NCBI GenBank assembly: GCA_964408185.1
Contig: CAYOYK010000003.1
Coordinates: forward strand, 16,888-80,887
Reading direction: 5' to 3'
Source: CAYOYK01 sp964408185
Lineage (GTDB): Bacteria > Bacillota > Clostridia > Christensenellales > Aristaeellaceae
Length of the DNA: 64,000 nt
Of the stretch, positions 51,782 to 59,656 are shown in pieces (position 1 is the first letter of the stretch; each line of letters starts with the position of its first letter). The notes under the pieces are model-generated. The model was not told where the DNA came from. It did no database searches and worked only from the letters and a program-made list of their open reading frames with translations. The translations under genes were made by a program, and so were the position numbers.

Positions 51782-52366
51782 TCACCCCCGCGTCGAGTCG
51801 GCCGCGTCGTCCGGGGCCGCGTCCGGGACCGTTTCCGGCTCCGCGTCCGGCTCCGTTTCCAGCTCCGCGTCCGGGGCCGCGTCCGGGGCCGCATCTGGCT
51901 CCGCGACAGCCTCGGCCTCCTTGCGCTTGGCGATATCGTTGGTGTTAAGGCTGTTGCGGAACACCACATACCGCTGGAACAGGAACTCCGTGATAAAGTT
52001 GACGAGCATGGTGCCGCCAAGCACCAAGTACTCGTTCCAGCCGATGGCGGTGAGCGCGTCGCCCCACCAGATGCTCAGCGGCGTAAACACCGCGTAATAG
52101 GCCAGCACAAGCGCCATGGCCTTGGGCACGTTGGTCGCGCTTTGAAAGGTATAACGGCGGTTGAACGTAAAATTCCAGATCACGCTGAGCGCGAGGGCGA
52201 TAAAATACGTCCAGCCGTACTCCTCGGTCTGCATAAAGACCTCGTTGAGCAGCGCGAACGACGCGACCTGAACAATGCCCGCCGAGGCGGCGAACAGCGT
52301 ATACTTGACGGCGCGCCAAAGCTCCTGCTTGCGGGTGGACGGTGTGGCTTGCGAGTTTTGATCCAT
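51782..52366 (-). CDS. GtrA-family membrane protein
   Basis: Membrane protein of 194 residues, with four helices (about 20-42, 50-67, 82-105, 115-138). The GtrA profile is KYTLFAASAGIVQVASFALL and SVIWNFTFNRRYTF, then VNFITEFLFQRYVVF. GtrA-type proteins are thought to help flip or transfer polyprenyl-linked sugars. The C-terminal 50 residues are a very acidic, Pro/Asp/Ala/Glu repeat tail in the cytoplasm. It ends a short unit after metH (44 bp gap), and a hairpin follows. No glycosyltransferase lies beside it. Confidence 0.88.
   Translation of the reverse strand: MDQNSQATPSTRKQELWRAVKYTLFAASAGIVQVASFALLNEVFMQTEEYGWTYFIALALSVIWNFTFNRRYTFQSATNVPKAMALVLAYYAVFTPLSIWWGDALTAIGWNEYLVLGGTMLVNFITEFLFQRYVVFRNSLNTNDIAKRKEAEAVAEPDAAPDAAPDAELETEPDAEPETVPDAAPDDAADSTRG
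51795..51905 (-). repeat. Acidic Pro-Asp-Ala/Glu repeat
   Basis: Imperfect 18- to 24-bp units coding (PDAAPDAE)n in the GtrA tail. Low complexity, likely slippage-prone. Confidence 0.6.
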
Positions 52367-52410
52367 AAATGAGGCACCCCTTTCGTGCGGCGTCGCGCCG
52401 CCAATTTGCG

Positions 52411-54864
52411 TTAGCCCCTGACCTTGCCGTCAAACACACGGCCCGCGTAGCGTACGCTGGCCATTGCGTCCTTGCCGTAGTAATCCGCGCCGATCTGCCC
52501 GGCGTACTCGGCGGTCAGCACCGCGCCGCCCACCATCACCTTCACGCCCGGACACTCCCTGCGCAGCAGCGCGATGGTGCGCTCCATGGCGGGCACGGTG
52601 GTGGTCATCAGCGCGGAAAGGCCGCACAGCGGCGCGCCGCTCTCGGTCACGGCGCGCGCCACCGCCTCCGGGGCGACGTCCTTGCCCAAGTCGAGCACGG
52701 TGTAGCCGTAGTTTTGCAGCAGCACCTTCACAATGTTCTTGCCGATGTCGTGCACGTCCCCCTGCACGGTGGCCAGCACAATGCGCTTTTCCGGCCCGGC
52801 GGCGCTTTGCGCGGGCATACGCGCGCGAAGCGCGTCAAAGGCGGCCTGCGCGGCCTGCGCCGCCTGCAGGAGCTGAGGGAGAAACAGCGTGCCTTTTTCA
52901 AAGCCGTCGCCCACGGCGGACAGCGCGGGCATGACGGCCGCGTCCACCACCGCCAGCGGCTCCGCGCCGCCGTCCAGCAGCTGATCCACGGCTTGCGCGG
53001 CCGCCTTGCTCATGCCCCGGCGGATGGCCTCGATCGCCCCGTCGTAGGGGGATGGGGGAGGAGCGCCCGCACCGCCCGGCGCGGCGGGAAGGGGAACGCC
53101 CGTGCCGAGGGCCGGAGCCTGCTTGGCAACGCCGTACTTGGCCGCGTCCGCGCCATAGCGGCGGATGTATCCGGCAAAGCCCGCGTCATACCCGCAGAGG
53201 GTCGCGGCCGCGTCAAACGCGACGCGCACGGTGTCGTCCAGCGGATTGAGGATGGCGGCGTTCAAGCCGCTCTGCACGGCCATGCTTGCAAACGAGGCGG
53301 TCAGCAGCCCGCGCTGGGGCAGCCCGAAGCTGACGTTGCTCACGCCCAGCACGGTCTGCACGCCCAGCTCGCCGCGCAGGCGGCGCACGGTTTCCAGCGT
53401 GGTCTGCGCGGCCTGCGGATCGGTGGATACGGCCATGGTCAGCGCGTCGAAGAACAGGCGCTCCTTTGCGATGCCGTACTTCTCGGCCTCGGCCAGAATA
53501 CGCCGCGCGATGGCGACGCGGCCCTCGGCAGTCTCCGGGATGCCGCTTTCATCCAGCGTAAGGCAGACCAGCGCCGCGCCGTACTTTTGGCACAGCGGCA
53601 GCACCGCGTCCAGCACGGCGCGCTTGCCGCTGACGCTGTTGACCAGCGGCTTGCCGATGCAAACGCGCAGGCCCGCCTCCAGCGCGGCCGCGTCGGCGCT
53701 GTCCAGCTGCAGGGGCAGCCCGCACACGCCCTGTATGGCCTCCACGGCCTCGCGCATCACGCGCGGCTCATCCAGCTCCGGCAGGCCGACGTTCACATCC
53801 AGCACGGCGGCCCCGGCCTCCTGCTGCGCGGTCGCCTCGCCAAGCAGATAGTCCATGTCGCCCTCGCGCAGGGCCTGCTTGAGGCGCTTTTTGCCCGTGG
53901 GGTTGATGCGCTCGCCGATGATGAACGGCGCGCCGCTCGCGTCAAACGCGTCCTGCGCGCCGGAAAGCACGCAGCGCCGGGGCAGATCCCGCGCGACGGG
54001 CGCAAGCCCGCGCGTCGCCTCGATCATTTGGCGGATGTGCTCCGGCGTGGTGCCGCAGCAGCCGCCCAGCATCCACGCGCCCTTCTCGGCCACGGCGCGC
54101 ATATCGGCGGCGAAGCGCTCCGGCGTGGTGCCGTAGACCGTTTGGCCGTCCGTCACGGTGGGCAGGCTCGCGTTGGGGCTGATGGTCACGGGCAGCGGGC
54201 AGCAGGCCAGCACGCGGTCGATGTTGCCGCTGAGCTTGTCCGGCGAATCAGCGCAGTTGAGGCCCACCGCCGCCACGCCCAAATCTGCCAGCATGGCCAC
54301 GGCGGCTTCGATGCTCGCGCCGGTGAGCAGCCGCCCGGTCTGCGCGTCAAACGCCATGCTCACCGCGATGGGCAGCGCGCTGCGCTCCTTGGCGCCCAGC
54401 ACGGCGGCCTTGACCTCGCGCAGGTCGGTTTGCGTCTCCAGCAGGAACAGGTCGCAGCCGGCCTCCTCGCCCACACGGGCGAAATCGCCGTAAATCCGCA
54501 CGGCCTCCTCAAAGGGCAGATCGCCCACCGGGGCCAGCAGACGGCCCAAGCTGCCCGCGTCCAGCGCCACCCAGCCCCGGCCCGCCTCCGCGACCGCCTC
54601 GCGCGCCAAGCGAACGCCCGCGCGGAGCACGGCCTCCCACTCGCCGCCAAAATGTGTCTCCGTTGCGCCGAATGTGTTGGCGGTCAAAATGTCGCAGCCT
54701 GCCTGCAAGTAGGCCGCGTGTACGCTCTTTACCCGATCGGGGTGGGATAGATTCCAGCTTTCGGGGCGCTCGCCGCCCTGCAAGCCCATGCCTTGCAGCA
54801 GCGTGCCCATGCCGCCGTCCAGATAAATCAGCCGTTTGCCCAGTTCGTCCTGCCAATGCGTCAT
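52411..54864 (-). CDS. metH: Cobalamin-dependent methionine synthase, short form without activation domain
   Basis: 817 residues. Domains in order: homocysteine-binding barrel (about 1-300, zinc Cys pair in LGGCCGTTPEH near 268), pterin-binding barrel (about 315-570, GERINPTGKKRLKQAL), and cobalamin cap and binding domains (about 600-817, GDVHDIGKNIV with His ligand near 703). The C-terminal SAM-binding activation domain of the E. coli form is absent, as in many Firmicutes, which use a separate reactivase. The ATG at 54864 follows AAGGGAGACTCTCC. It makes methionine from homocysteine and 5-methyl-THF, the last gene of the methionine operon. The gap of 181 bp to metF holds the box array. Confidence 0.95.
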   Translation of the reverse strand: MTHWQDELGKRLIYLDGGMGTLLQGMGLQGGERPESWNLSHPDRVKSVHAAYLQAGCDILTANTFGATETHFGGEWEAVLRAGVRLAREAVAEAGRGWVALDAGSLGRLLAPVGDLPFEEAVRIYGDFARVGEEAGCDLFLLETQTDLREVKAAVLGAKERSALPIAVSMAFDAQTGRLLTGASIEAAVAMLADLGVAAVGLNCADSPDKLSGNIDRVLACCPLPVTISPNASLPTVTDGQTVYGTTPERFAADMRAVAEKGAWMLGGCCGTTPEHIRQMIEATRGLAPVARDLPRRCVLSGAQDAFDASGAPFIIGERINPTGKKRLKQALREGDMDYLLGEATAQQEAGAAVLDVNVGLPELDEPRVMREAVEAIQGVCGLPLQLDSADAAALEAGLRVCIGKPLVNSVSGKRAVLDAVLPLCQKYGAALVCLTLDESGIPETAEGRVAIARRILAEAEKYGIAKERLFFDALTMAVSTDPQAAQTTLETVRRLRGELGVQTVLGVSNVSFGLPQRGLLTASFASMAVQSGLNAAILNPLDDTVRVAFDAAATLCGYDAGFAGYIRRYGADAAKYGVAKQAPALGTGVPLPAAPGGAGAPPPSPYDGAIEAIRRGMSKAAAQAVDQLLDGGAEPLAVVDAAVMPALSAVGDGFEKGTLFLPQLLQAAQAAQAAFDALRARMPAQSAAGPEKRIVLATVQGDVHDIGKNIVKVLLQNYGYTVLDLGKDVAPEAVARAVTESGAPLCGLSALMTTTVPAMERTIALLRRECPGVKVMVGGAVLTAEYAGQIGADYYGKDAMASVRYAGRVFDGKVRG

Positions 54865-54886
54865 GGAGAGTCTCCCTTCGGAATGG

Positions 54887-55014
54887 TTTTCCACATAATT
54901 ATCCACAATCCGGCTTCGTCAGAAAGGCTTTGTCCGGTCGCTATCCACGGGCTTTGCACACGGTTTCCACGGAAAAAGCGCGTTCCCCACACGCTTTCCA
55001 TGGACTTTTCCACC
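54887..55014 (+). repeat. Direct array of DnaA-box-like 9-mers
   Basis: Eight same-strand 9-mers resemble TTATNCACA: starts at 54887 (TTTTCCACA), 54899 (TTATCCACA, perfect), 54941, 54952, 54963, 54983, 54994 and 55006. Neighbour spacings are mostly 11-12 bp, close to one DNA turn. Matches fall from 8/8 to 4/8 of the fixed bases. The gap has no coding sequence. Whether DnaA binds is not known. Confidence 0.5.
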
Positions 55015-55045
55015 GTCTGTTCTTCGCGCGCGGAGAAAAATCCTG

Positions 55046-55912
55046 CTAGTGCAGCAGAATATCGCCGAGGTTGTGCAGGATCGCGGCGGTGATATCCGGG
55101 CGGTTCATGGTGTACAGGTGGATGCGCTCCACGCCGTTGGCAATCAGGTCGATAATCTGCTCGGTGGCGTAGGCAACGCCCGCCTGATACATGGCCTTGG
55201 GGTCGTCGCCAAAGCGGTCCAGAATGGCGGCGAAGCGCGGCGGCAGCGACGCGCCGCCCAGCGCGGACACGCGCTTGAACTGCTTTGCGCGCACCACCGG
55301 CATAATGCCCGCGGAGACCGGCAGCGTAACGCCCTTGCGCAGCGTGCGGTACAGAAAGTTGTACAGCACGTTGTTGTCAAAGAACATCTGCGTGGTCAAA
55401 AAGTCCGCGCCGGCGTCCATTTTCATTTTGAGGGTGTCAAGGTCAAAATCCTTGCTGGGGGCTTCGGGGTGGCCCTCCGGGTAGCAGGCCGCGCCCACGC
55501 AAAAGCCGCCGCGCTTCTTGATGGCGGCGATCAGCTCGCTGGCGTGCTGAAAATGATCCCCGCCCGGATAGGCCGCGCCATCGGGGATATCTCCGCGCAG
55601 GGCCAGCACGCTGCGCACGCCTGCGGCGTCCAGCTCGTCCAGCACGGTTTGGATCTGCGGCTTGGCGCTGTTGATGCACGTCAGGTGCGCCAGCGCGGGC
55701 ACGCCCTCGCTTTGCACGGTCTGGGCAAGCTCGCGGGTGAAGTGCGGCGTGCGCCCGGCCGCGCCGTAGGTCACGCTGATGTACGCGGGCCGAAGCGCGG
55801 CGATCTGCCGCACCACGGCCTTGGCGTCCTCAATGCCCGCAAACTCCTTGGGCGGAAAGATTTCACAGCTAAAATGCGCCCCCGGCGCTTGCAGTACCTC
55901 GGCGACAGTCAC
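55046..55912 (-). CDS. metF: Methylenetetrahydrofolate reductase
   Basis: FAD enzyme of 288 residues, which reduces 5,10-methylene-THF to 5-methyl-THF, the methyl source for MetH. Motifs: SCEIFPPKE near the N-terminus (catalytic Glu), YISVTYGAAGRT, HLTCIN, LALRGDIPDG and DFLTTQMFFDNNV with the typical Gln. Length fits the short bacterial form. Its start overlaps the metA stop by 4 bp. The 181-base gap to metH holds a repeat array. Confidence 0.96.
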   Translation of the reverse strand: MTVAEVLQAPGAHFSCEIFPPKEFAGIEDAKAVVRQIAALRPAYISVTYGAAGRTPHFTRELAQTVQSEGVPALAHLTCINSAKPQIQTVLDELDAAGVRSVLALRGDIPDGAAYPGGDHFQHASELIAAIKKRGGFCVGAACYPEGHPEAPSKDFDLDTLKMKMDAGADFLTTQMFFDNNVLYNFLYRTLRKGVTLPVSAGIMPVVRAKQFKRVSALGGASLPPRFAAILDRFGDDPKAMYQAGVAYATEQIIDLIANGVERIHLYTMNRPDITAAILHNLGDILLH

Positions 55913-56844
55913 GGCTCTTCCTCCTTTTGCACCAAAGCGGCCAGCTCGAACGGCGTTTCCTGATAGACAAAGTAATTGAGCCAGTTGGCGAACAGCAAAT
56001 TTGCGTGCGCGTGCCAGCGCAGGCGCGGCGTCTGGCTGGGATCGTCGTCCGGGAAATAATGCGCGGGCACGTCGATGGGCAGGCCCTTGTCCACATCCCG
56101 CCGATACTCCCGCGCCAGCGTGTCGCGGTCGTACTCGCTGTGCCCGGTGCAGAACACGCGCCGTCCGTCCGCGCTGCGCAGGAGCGCGATTCCGGCCTCG
56201 TCGCTGCGCGCGAGGACGATCAGGTCTCGGCGGCGGTCGGCGGCGGCTTCATCGATGCGGGTGTGACGGCTCATCGGCGCGACAAACACGTCGTCCATGC
56301 CGCGCAGCAGGCGGTCGCGCCTGTCCGTAAGGGCAAAATCATACACGCCAAACAGCTTACGGGCCAACGCCTGCTTGCCCACGCCATAGTGGTAGTACAG
56401 CGCGGCCTGCGCCGCCCAGCAGATGTACAGCGTGCTGAACGCGTGGGTATCGGCCCAGCGCATGTAGCGCGTAAGCTCGTCCCAGTAGGCGACGGACTCA
56501 AAGTCCATCTGCTCCACGGGCGCGCCCGTCACCACAAAGCCGTCAAAGTTTTCCTCGCTTACCTCGGAAAACGTGCGATAGAAGGTTTTCAGGTAGCTCT
56601 TGTCCGTGTGGCGGCTCTTGTAGCTCTCGGTATGCAGGAGCGTGATCTCCACCTGAAGCGGCGAGTTGCCGATGAGGCGCAGGAGCTGGGTTTCCGTGTC
56701 CTCCTTGGTGGGCATCAGGTTGAGAATGGCAATTCGGAGCGGGCGGATATCCTGCGTGCGGCTGCGCTTCTCCGTCATCACAAAGATGTTCTCCCGCGTG
56801 AGGGTACGCGTGGCGGGCAGCGCGTCGGGAATTTTGACAGGCAT
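55909..56844 (-). CDS. metAA: Homoserine O-acetyltransferase, MetA type
   Basis: Acylates homoserine, the entry step of methionine synthesis. It has 311 residues of the MetA (HTS) fold. The Cys nucleophile is Cys142 in LYICWAAQAALYYHYG; APVEQMDFE has Glu at position 111, the residue known to favour acetyl-CoA over succinyl-CoA. Firmicutes MetA with Glu111 are acetyltransferases. The next gene, metY, uses O-acetylhomoserine, so the pathway is consistent. It starts 12 bp after metY. Confidence 0.92.
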   Translation of the reverse strand: MPVKIPDALPATRTLTRENIFVMTEKRSRTQDIRPLRIAILNLMPTKEDTETQLLRLIGNSPLQVEITLLHTESYKSRHTDKSYLKTFYRTFSEVSEENFDGFVVTGAPVEQMDFESVAYWDELTRYMRWADTHAFSTLYICWAAQAALYYHYGVGKQALARKLFGVYDFALTDRRDRLLRGMDDVFVAPMSRHTRIDEAAADRRRDLIVLARSDEAGIALLRSADGRRVFCTGHSEYDRDTLAREYRRDVDKGLPIDVPAHYFPDDDPSQTPRLRWHAHANLLFANWLNYFVYQETPFELAALVQKEEEP

Positions 56845-56856
56845 GCTTCGCCCTCC

Positions 56857-58137
56857 TTACGCGCGCTGGCTTTCCCAGAGCGCTTGGTTGAGATCAGCCA
56901 GCAGATCGCCGATATCCTCCAGCCCGATGGACAGGCGGATGAGCTCCGGCGCGACCCCGGCGGCGAGCAGCTCCCGCTCGTTCATCTGGCCGTGCGTGGT
57001 GCTGGCCGGATGGATGACGAGGCTTTTTGCGTCGGCCACGTTGGCCAGCAGCGAGAACAGCTTGAGGGAATCGATAAACCGCTGCCCGGCCTTTAGCCCG
57101 CCCTTGATGCCGAAGCTCATCACCGCGCCCGCGCCGTTTGGCAGATACTTGCGGGCGCGCTCGTAGTAGGGATCGTCCGGCAGGCTGGGGTAGTGGACGT
57201 ACTCCACCGCGTCGTGCTTGCGCAGGAATTCGGCCGCCTGAAGGGCGTTCTCGTTGTGCCGGGCCACGCGCAGGCTGAGGGTCTCCAGCCCTTGCAGGAT
57301 CAAAAACGCGCTGGCGGGGCTGAGGCACGCGCCCATATCCCGCACGGCCTGCATGCGCAGCTTGGCGGCCACGGGCGCGCGCTGCGCGGCGTAGACGACG
57401 CCGCCGTTGGTCATATCCGGCTCCTGAAAGCCGGGAAAGCGGTCCCCATAAAAATCAAAGGTGCCCAGATCGACCACGGCGCCGCCGATGGTCGTGCCGT
57501 GGCCGCCCGCGTACTTGCTCAGCGAGTGGATAACCACGTCCACGCCCCATTGCTTGGCATGGAACATCGGCGGGATGCCGAATGTGTTATCCAGCACCAG
57601 CGGCAGGCCGCGCACGTGCGCAATATGCGCGATGGCCTCAAAATCGGGAATGTTGATATTGGGGTTGCACACGGTCTCCAGATAGATCAGCTTGGTGTTG
57701 CCTTGGATGGCGGCCTCCAGCGCGGCGGTATCGTCCGGGGCGACAAATGTGGTGCGGATGTTCGCCAGCTTGGGCAGCCGGCTGCCCAGCAGCGTAACCG
57801 TGCCCCCGTACAGCGTGGAAATGGCCACAATATGGTCGCCGCTCTCGCACAGGCTGAACACGCAGGCCGTGATGGCCGCCATGCCGCTGGCAAAAGCCAC
57901 CGCGTCCGCGCCGCTCTCCAGGGCGGTCACGCGCTCCTCCAGCACGCGCACGGTGGGATTCTCAATGCGCGTATAGGTGTAGCCGGGGACCTTGCCCGCG
58001 AATACGTCCGCCGCGCGCTGGGCGGTGGGGTACAGGTAGCTGGTGGTCTGGTAAACGGGCACCGCGCGCGCGCCGGTATCGCTGTCCGGGCGCTGGCCTG
58101 CGTGGAGCTGCAAGGTATCGAAGCCGTAGGTTTCCAT
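56857..58137 (-). CDS. metY: O-acetylhomoserine sulfhydrylase
   Basis: PLP enzyme of 426 residues that makes homocysteine from O-acetylhomoserine and sulfide (direct sulfhydrylation). The PLP Lys is Lys208 in HSLSKYAGGHGT. It also has TRIENPTVRVLEERV and LAFASGMAAIT-type motif (VAFASGMAAIT). Length is slightly above cystathionine gamma-synthase (about 390), which fits the O-acetylhomoserine branch. The ATG at 58137 follows AGGAGGCGAGCGACC. It is the first gene of the methionine operon and lies 29 bp after the attenuator hairpin. Confidence 0.95.
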   Translation of the reverse strand: METYGFDTLQLHAGQRPDSDTGARAVPVYQTTSYLYPTAQRAADVFAGKVPGYTYTRIENPTVRVLEERVTALESGADAVAFASGMAAITACVFSLCESGDHIVAISTLYGGTVTLLGSRLPKLANIRTTFVAPDDTAALEAAIQGNTKLIYLETVCNPNINIPDFEAIAHIAHVRGLPLVLDNTFGIPPMFHAKQWGVDVVIHSLSKYAGGHGTTIGGAVVDLGTFDFYGDRFPGFQEPDMTNGGVVYAAQRAPVAAKLRMQAVRDMGACLSPASAFLILQGLETLSLRVARHNENALQAAEFLRKHDAVEYVHYPSLPDDPYYERARKYLPNGAGAVMSFGIKGGLKAGQRFIDSLKLFSLLANVADAKSLVIHPASTTHGQMNERELLAAGVAPELIRLSIGLEDIGDLLADLNQALWESQRA

Positions 58138-58166
58138 GGTCGCTCGCCTCCTGTCACGGTTGACGC

Positions 58167-58192
58167 AAAAAGCCCATCCCAACGGGACGGGC
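58167..58192 (-). terminator. Attenuator terminator of the methionine operon
   Basis: On the minus strand GCCCGTCCC-GTT-GGGATGGGC is followed by TTTTT. Nine pairs with one G-T. It ends 29 bp before the metY start, so it ends transcription before the structural genes unless prevented. Confidence 0.85.
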
Positions 58193-58217
58193 CTTCACGT
58201 TTGTACGCAAAAAAACG

Positions 58218-58280
58218 TTACGCACCGCCGCGCGGGGAGCGGAAACGCTCGCGCATCATCATCGGGCGAAGCATCCCCAT
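58218..58280 (-). CDS. Methionine-rich leader peptide of the met operon
   Basis: Twenty-codon open frame too short for normal gene calling. On the minus strand: ATG-GGG-ATG-CTT-CGC-CCG, then three Met codons in a row, then an Arg-rich end and TAA. AAGGAGGG stands just before the first ATG; the second ATG (58274) is spaced better and would give an 18-residue peptide MLRPMMM-type. It starts 17-23 nt from the predicted transcript start, between promoter and terminator. By position and codon content it is a methionine-sensing leader peptide. The exact sensing mode is not shown. Confidence 0.75.
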   Translation of the reverse strand: MGMLRPMMMRERFRSPRGGA

Positions 58281-58303
58281 CCCTCCTTGCGGCAGTTTTG
58301 GTT

Positions 58304-58332
58304 ATCGTAGCAGGATTGGTCGGCGATGTCAA
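58304..58332 (-). promoter_or_regulatory. Promoter of the methionine operon
   Basis: TTGACA (58327-58332), 17 bp spacer and TACGAT (58304-58309) on the minus strand. It drives the leader peptide, attenuator and metY-metA-metF-metH. An 18-bp palindrome GCGGCGGCGCGCCGCCGC (58333-58350) abuts the -35. Confidence 0.85.
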
Positions 58333-58350
58333 GCGGCGGCGCGCCGCCGC
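58333..58350. repeat. GC palindrome next to the met promoter
   Basis: Perfect 18-bp palindrome directly beside the -35 box. It may be an operator or the end hairpin of the serine-hydrolase transcript; no T run is present. Confidence 0.35.
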
Positions 58351-58423
58351 GGAACGGGGCGCATCCTGCGGAACCGTTGCGGCCCGCCGCTTGGGGCCGT
58401 TTCCAGTACAAAGGAAGTACAGC

Positions 58424-59656
58424 TCAGTCCTCCACAAGGTACGGGTCGGCTGTGATGTGCGTTGGGCTGATGAACTCCCGGTAGCACAGGGTACACACCA
58501 GCCGTCCGAGCATTCCAACGCCGTTGTGCACGCTCCTGAGGCTGCATCCGTTGGTGAGCATCACCACGCCGGTGCGATCGGTCGGGTCGAAATACGCCGC
58601 GCACAGCATGCCATAGGTCTTGCCTCCGTGGCCGTACAGCGTGCGGCCCTCCACCTGATCGTCTGTGAGGATATTCATAAACAGGCCGCAGTTGCTCTGG
58701 CAATCCACGGAGCCGACCCAGTTTTGCGGCGTGCGCATCAGCCGGGCGGTCTCCGTGCGCAGGATGCGCGCGTCCCCGTACACGCCGTCGTCGCACAGCG
58801 CGATGAGCACCCTCGCCAGTCCGTCGGCGGAGATCAGCAGCCGACCGGCGGAGTAGGCATACTGGCGGTCGGGGTCGGCCTCGGTGACGGCGGGCACATC
58901 CCGCTCCGCAATGACGTTTTTGCCAAGCTGCTTGCCGGGCATGTGATAGATGTTGGCCAGCTTGGCGTCATCCGGCAGCAGCGCCGCCTGATAGGCCGCC
59001 GTGATCCCCAGCGGCGCAAAAACATTCGCTTGCATGTATTCGTCAAGCGTCTGGCCCGTGAGCTGCTCCAGCACCGCACCGCCAAGGCCGCCGCCAAAAT
59101 TGCTGTACTCCCGCGCTGTGCCCGGCGCGATTTTCGGGTAGAACAGGAACTCGGTCTTGTCCTGAAAGATCTGCCGCAGGCTGCGCGGCGCGCCGTCGGT
59201 TGCCAGCTCGTACAGGCCGTTATCGCGCAGGCTCGCCGTGTGCGTCATCACCTGCCGCAGCGTAACGGGAAGCTCCGGATAGCTTGGGTTGCGGATGGCG
59301 TAGCCCATTACGCCGCTCAAATCATCGTCCAGCCCGATCAGGCCGCGCTCGACCAGCTGCATCAGCCCCACCCCGGTGACCAGCTTGCTGATGGAGCCGA
59401 CCTTGAACAGCGTATCGGCGGTCATGGGCAGCTTGTTTTTGGGGTCGCGCATGCCATAAACAAATGTGTCGGTCACCTGTCCGTTTTCAAGGAGGCAGAC
59501 CACCGCGCCCATGGCGCTGTACTTTTCCAGCAGCGCAAAGAGCTTTTCCTCGCGCGCGGCGTGCGTCTCCGCGTCGGGGCGGAGGCCCTCCGCCCGCGCG
59601 GGCAGCGCGCAGAGCGCCAGCAGGAGCGCGGCGAGCGCCGCAAGCACGCGCCTCAT
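58424..59656 (-). CDS. Secreted serine hydrolase, beta-lactamase class C-like
   Basis: Penicillin-binding-protein-like serine hydrolase, 410 residues. It has a signal peptide (MRRVLAALAALLLALCALPA, cleavage near ARA-EG). The SxxK motif is SISK (Ser88-Lys91) in FKVGSISKLVTG, the YxN is YSN in REYSNFGGG, and the third motif is HGGKTYG. This is the AmpC/DD-peptidase/esterase fold; the actual activity (D-Ala-peptidase, esterase or lactamase) cannot be told. It overlaps the radical SAM gene by 4 bp and is the last gene of the mnmG operon. Confidence 0.9.
   Translation of the reverse strand: MRRVLAALAALLLALCALPARAEGLRPDAETHAAREEKLFALLEKYSAMGAVVCLLENGQVTDTFVYGMRDPKNKLPMTADTLFKVGSISKLVTGVGLMQLVERGLIGLDDDLSGVMGYAIRNPSYPELPVTLRQVMTHTASLRDNGLYELATDGAPRSLRQIFQDKTEFLFYPKIAPGTAREYSNFGGGLGGAVLEQLTGQTLDEYMQANVFAPLGITAAYQAALLPDDAKLANIYHMPGKQLGKNVIAERDVPAVTEADPDRQYAYSAGRLLISADGLARVLIALCDDGVYGDARILRTETARLMRTPQNWVGSVDCQSNCGLFMNILTDDQVEGRTLYGHGGKTYGMLCAAYFDPTDRTGVVMLTNGCSLRSVHNGVGMLGRLVCTLCYREFISPTHITADPYLVED

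Noticed and set aside
58138..58303. SAM riboswitch or T-box in front of metY
   Set aside because: No conserved SAM-I core or T-box sequence was seen; the leader is too short and is explained by promoter, Met-rich frame and terminator.
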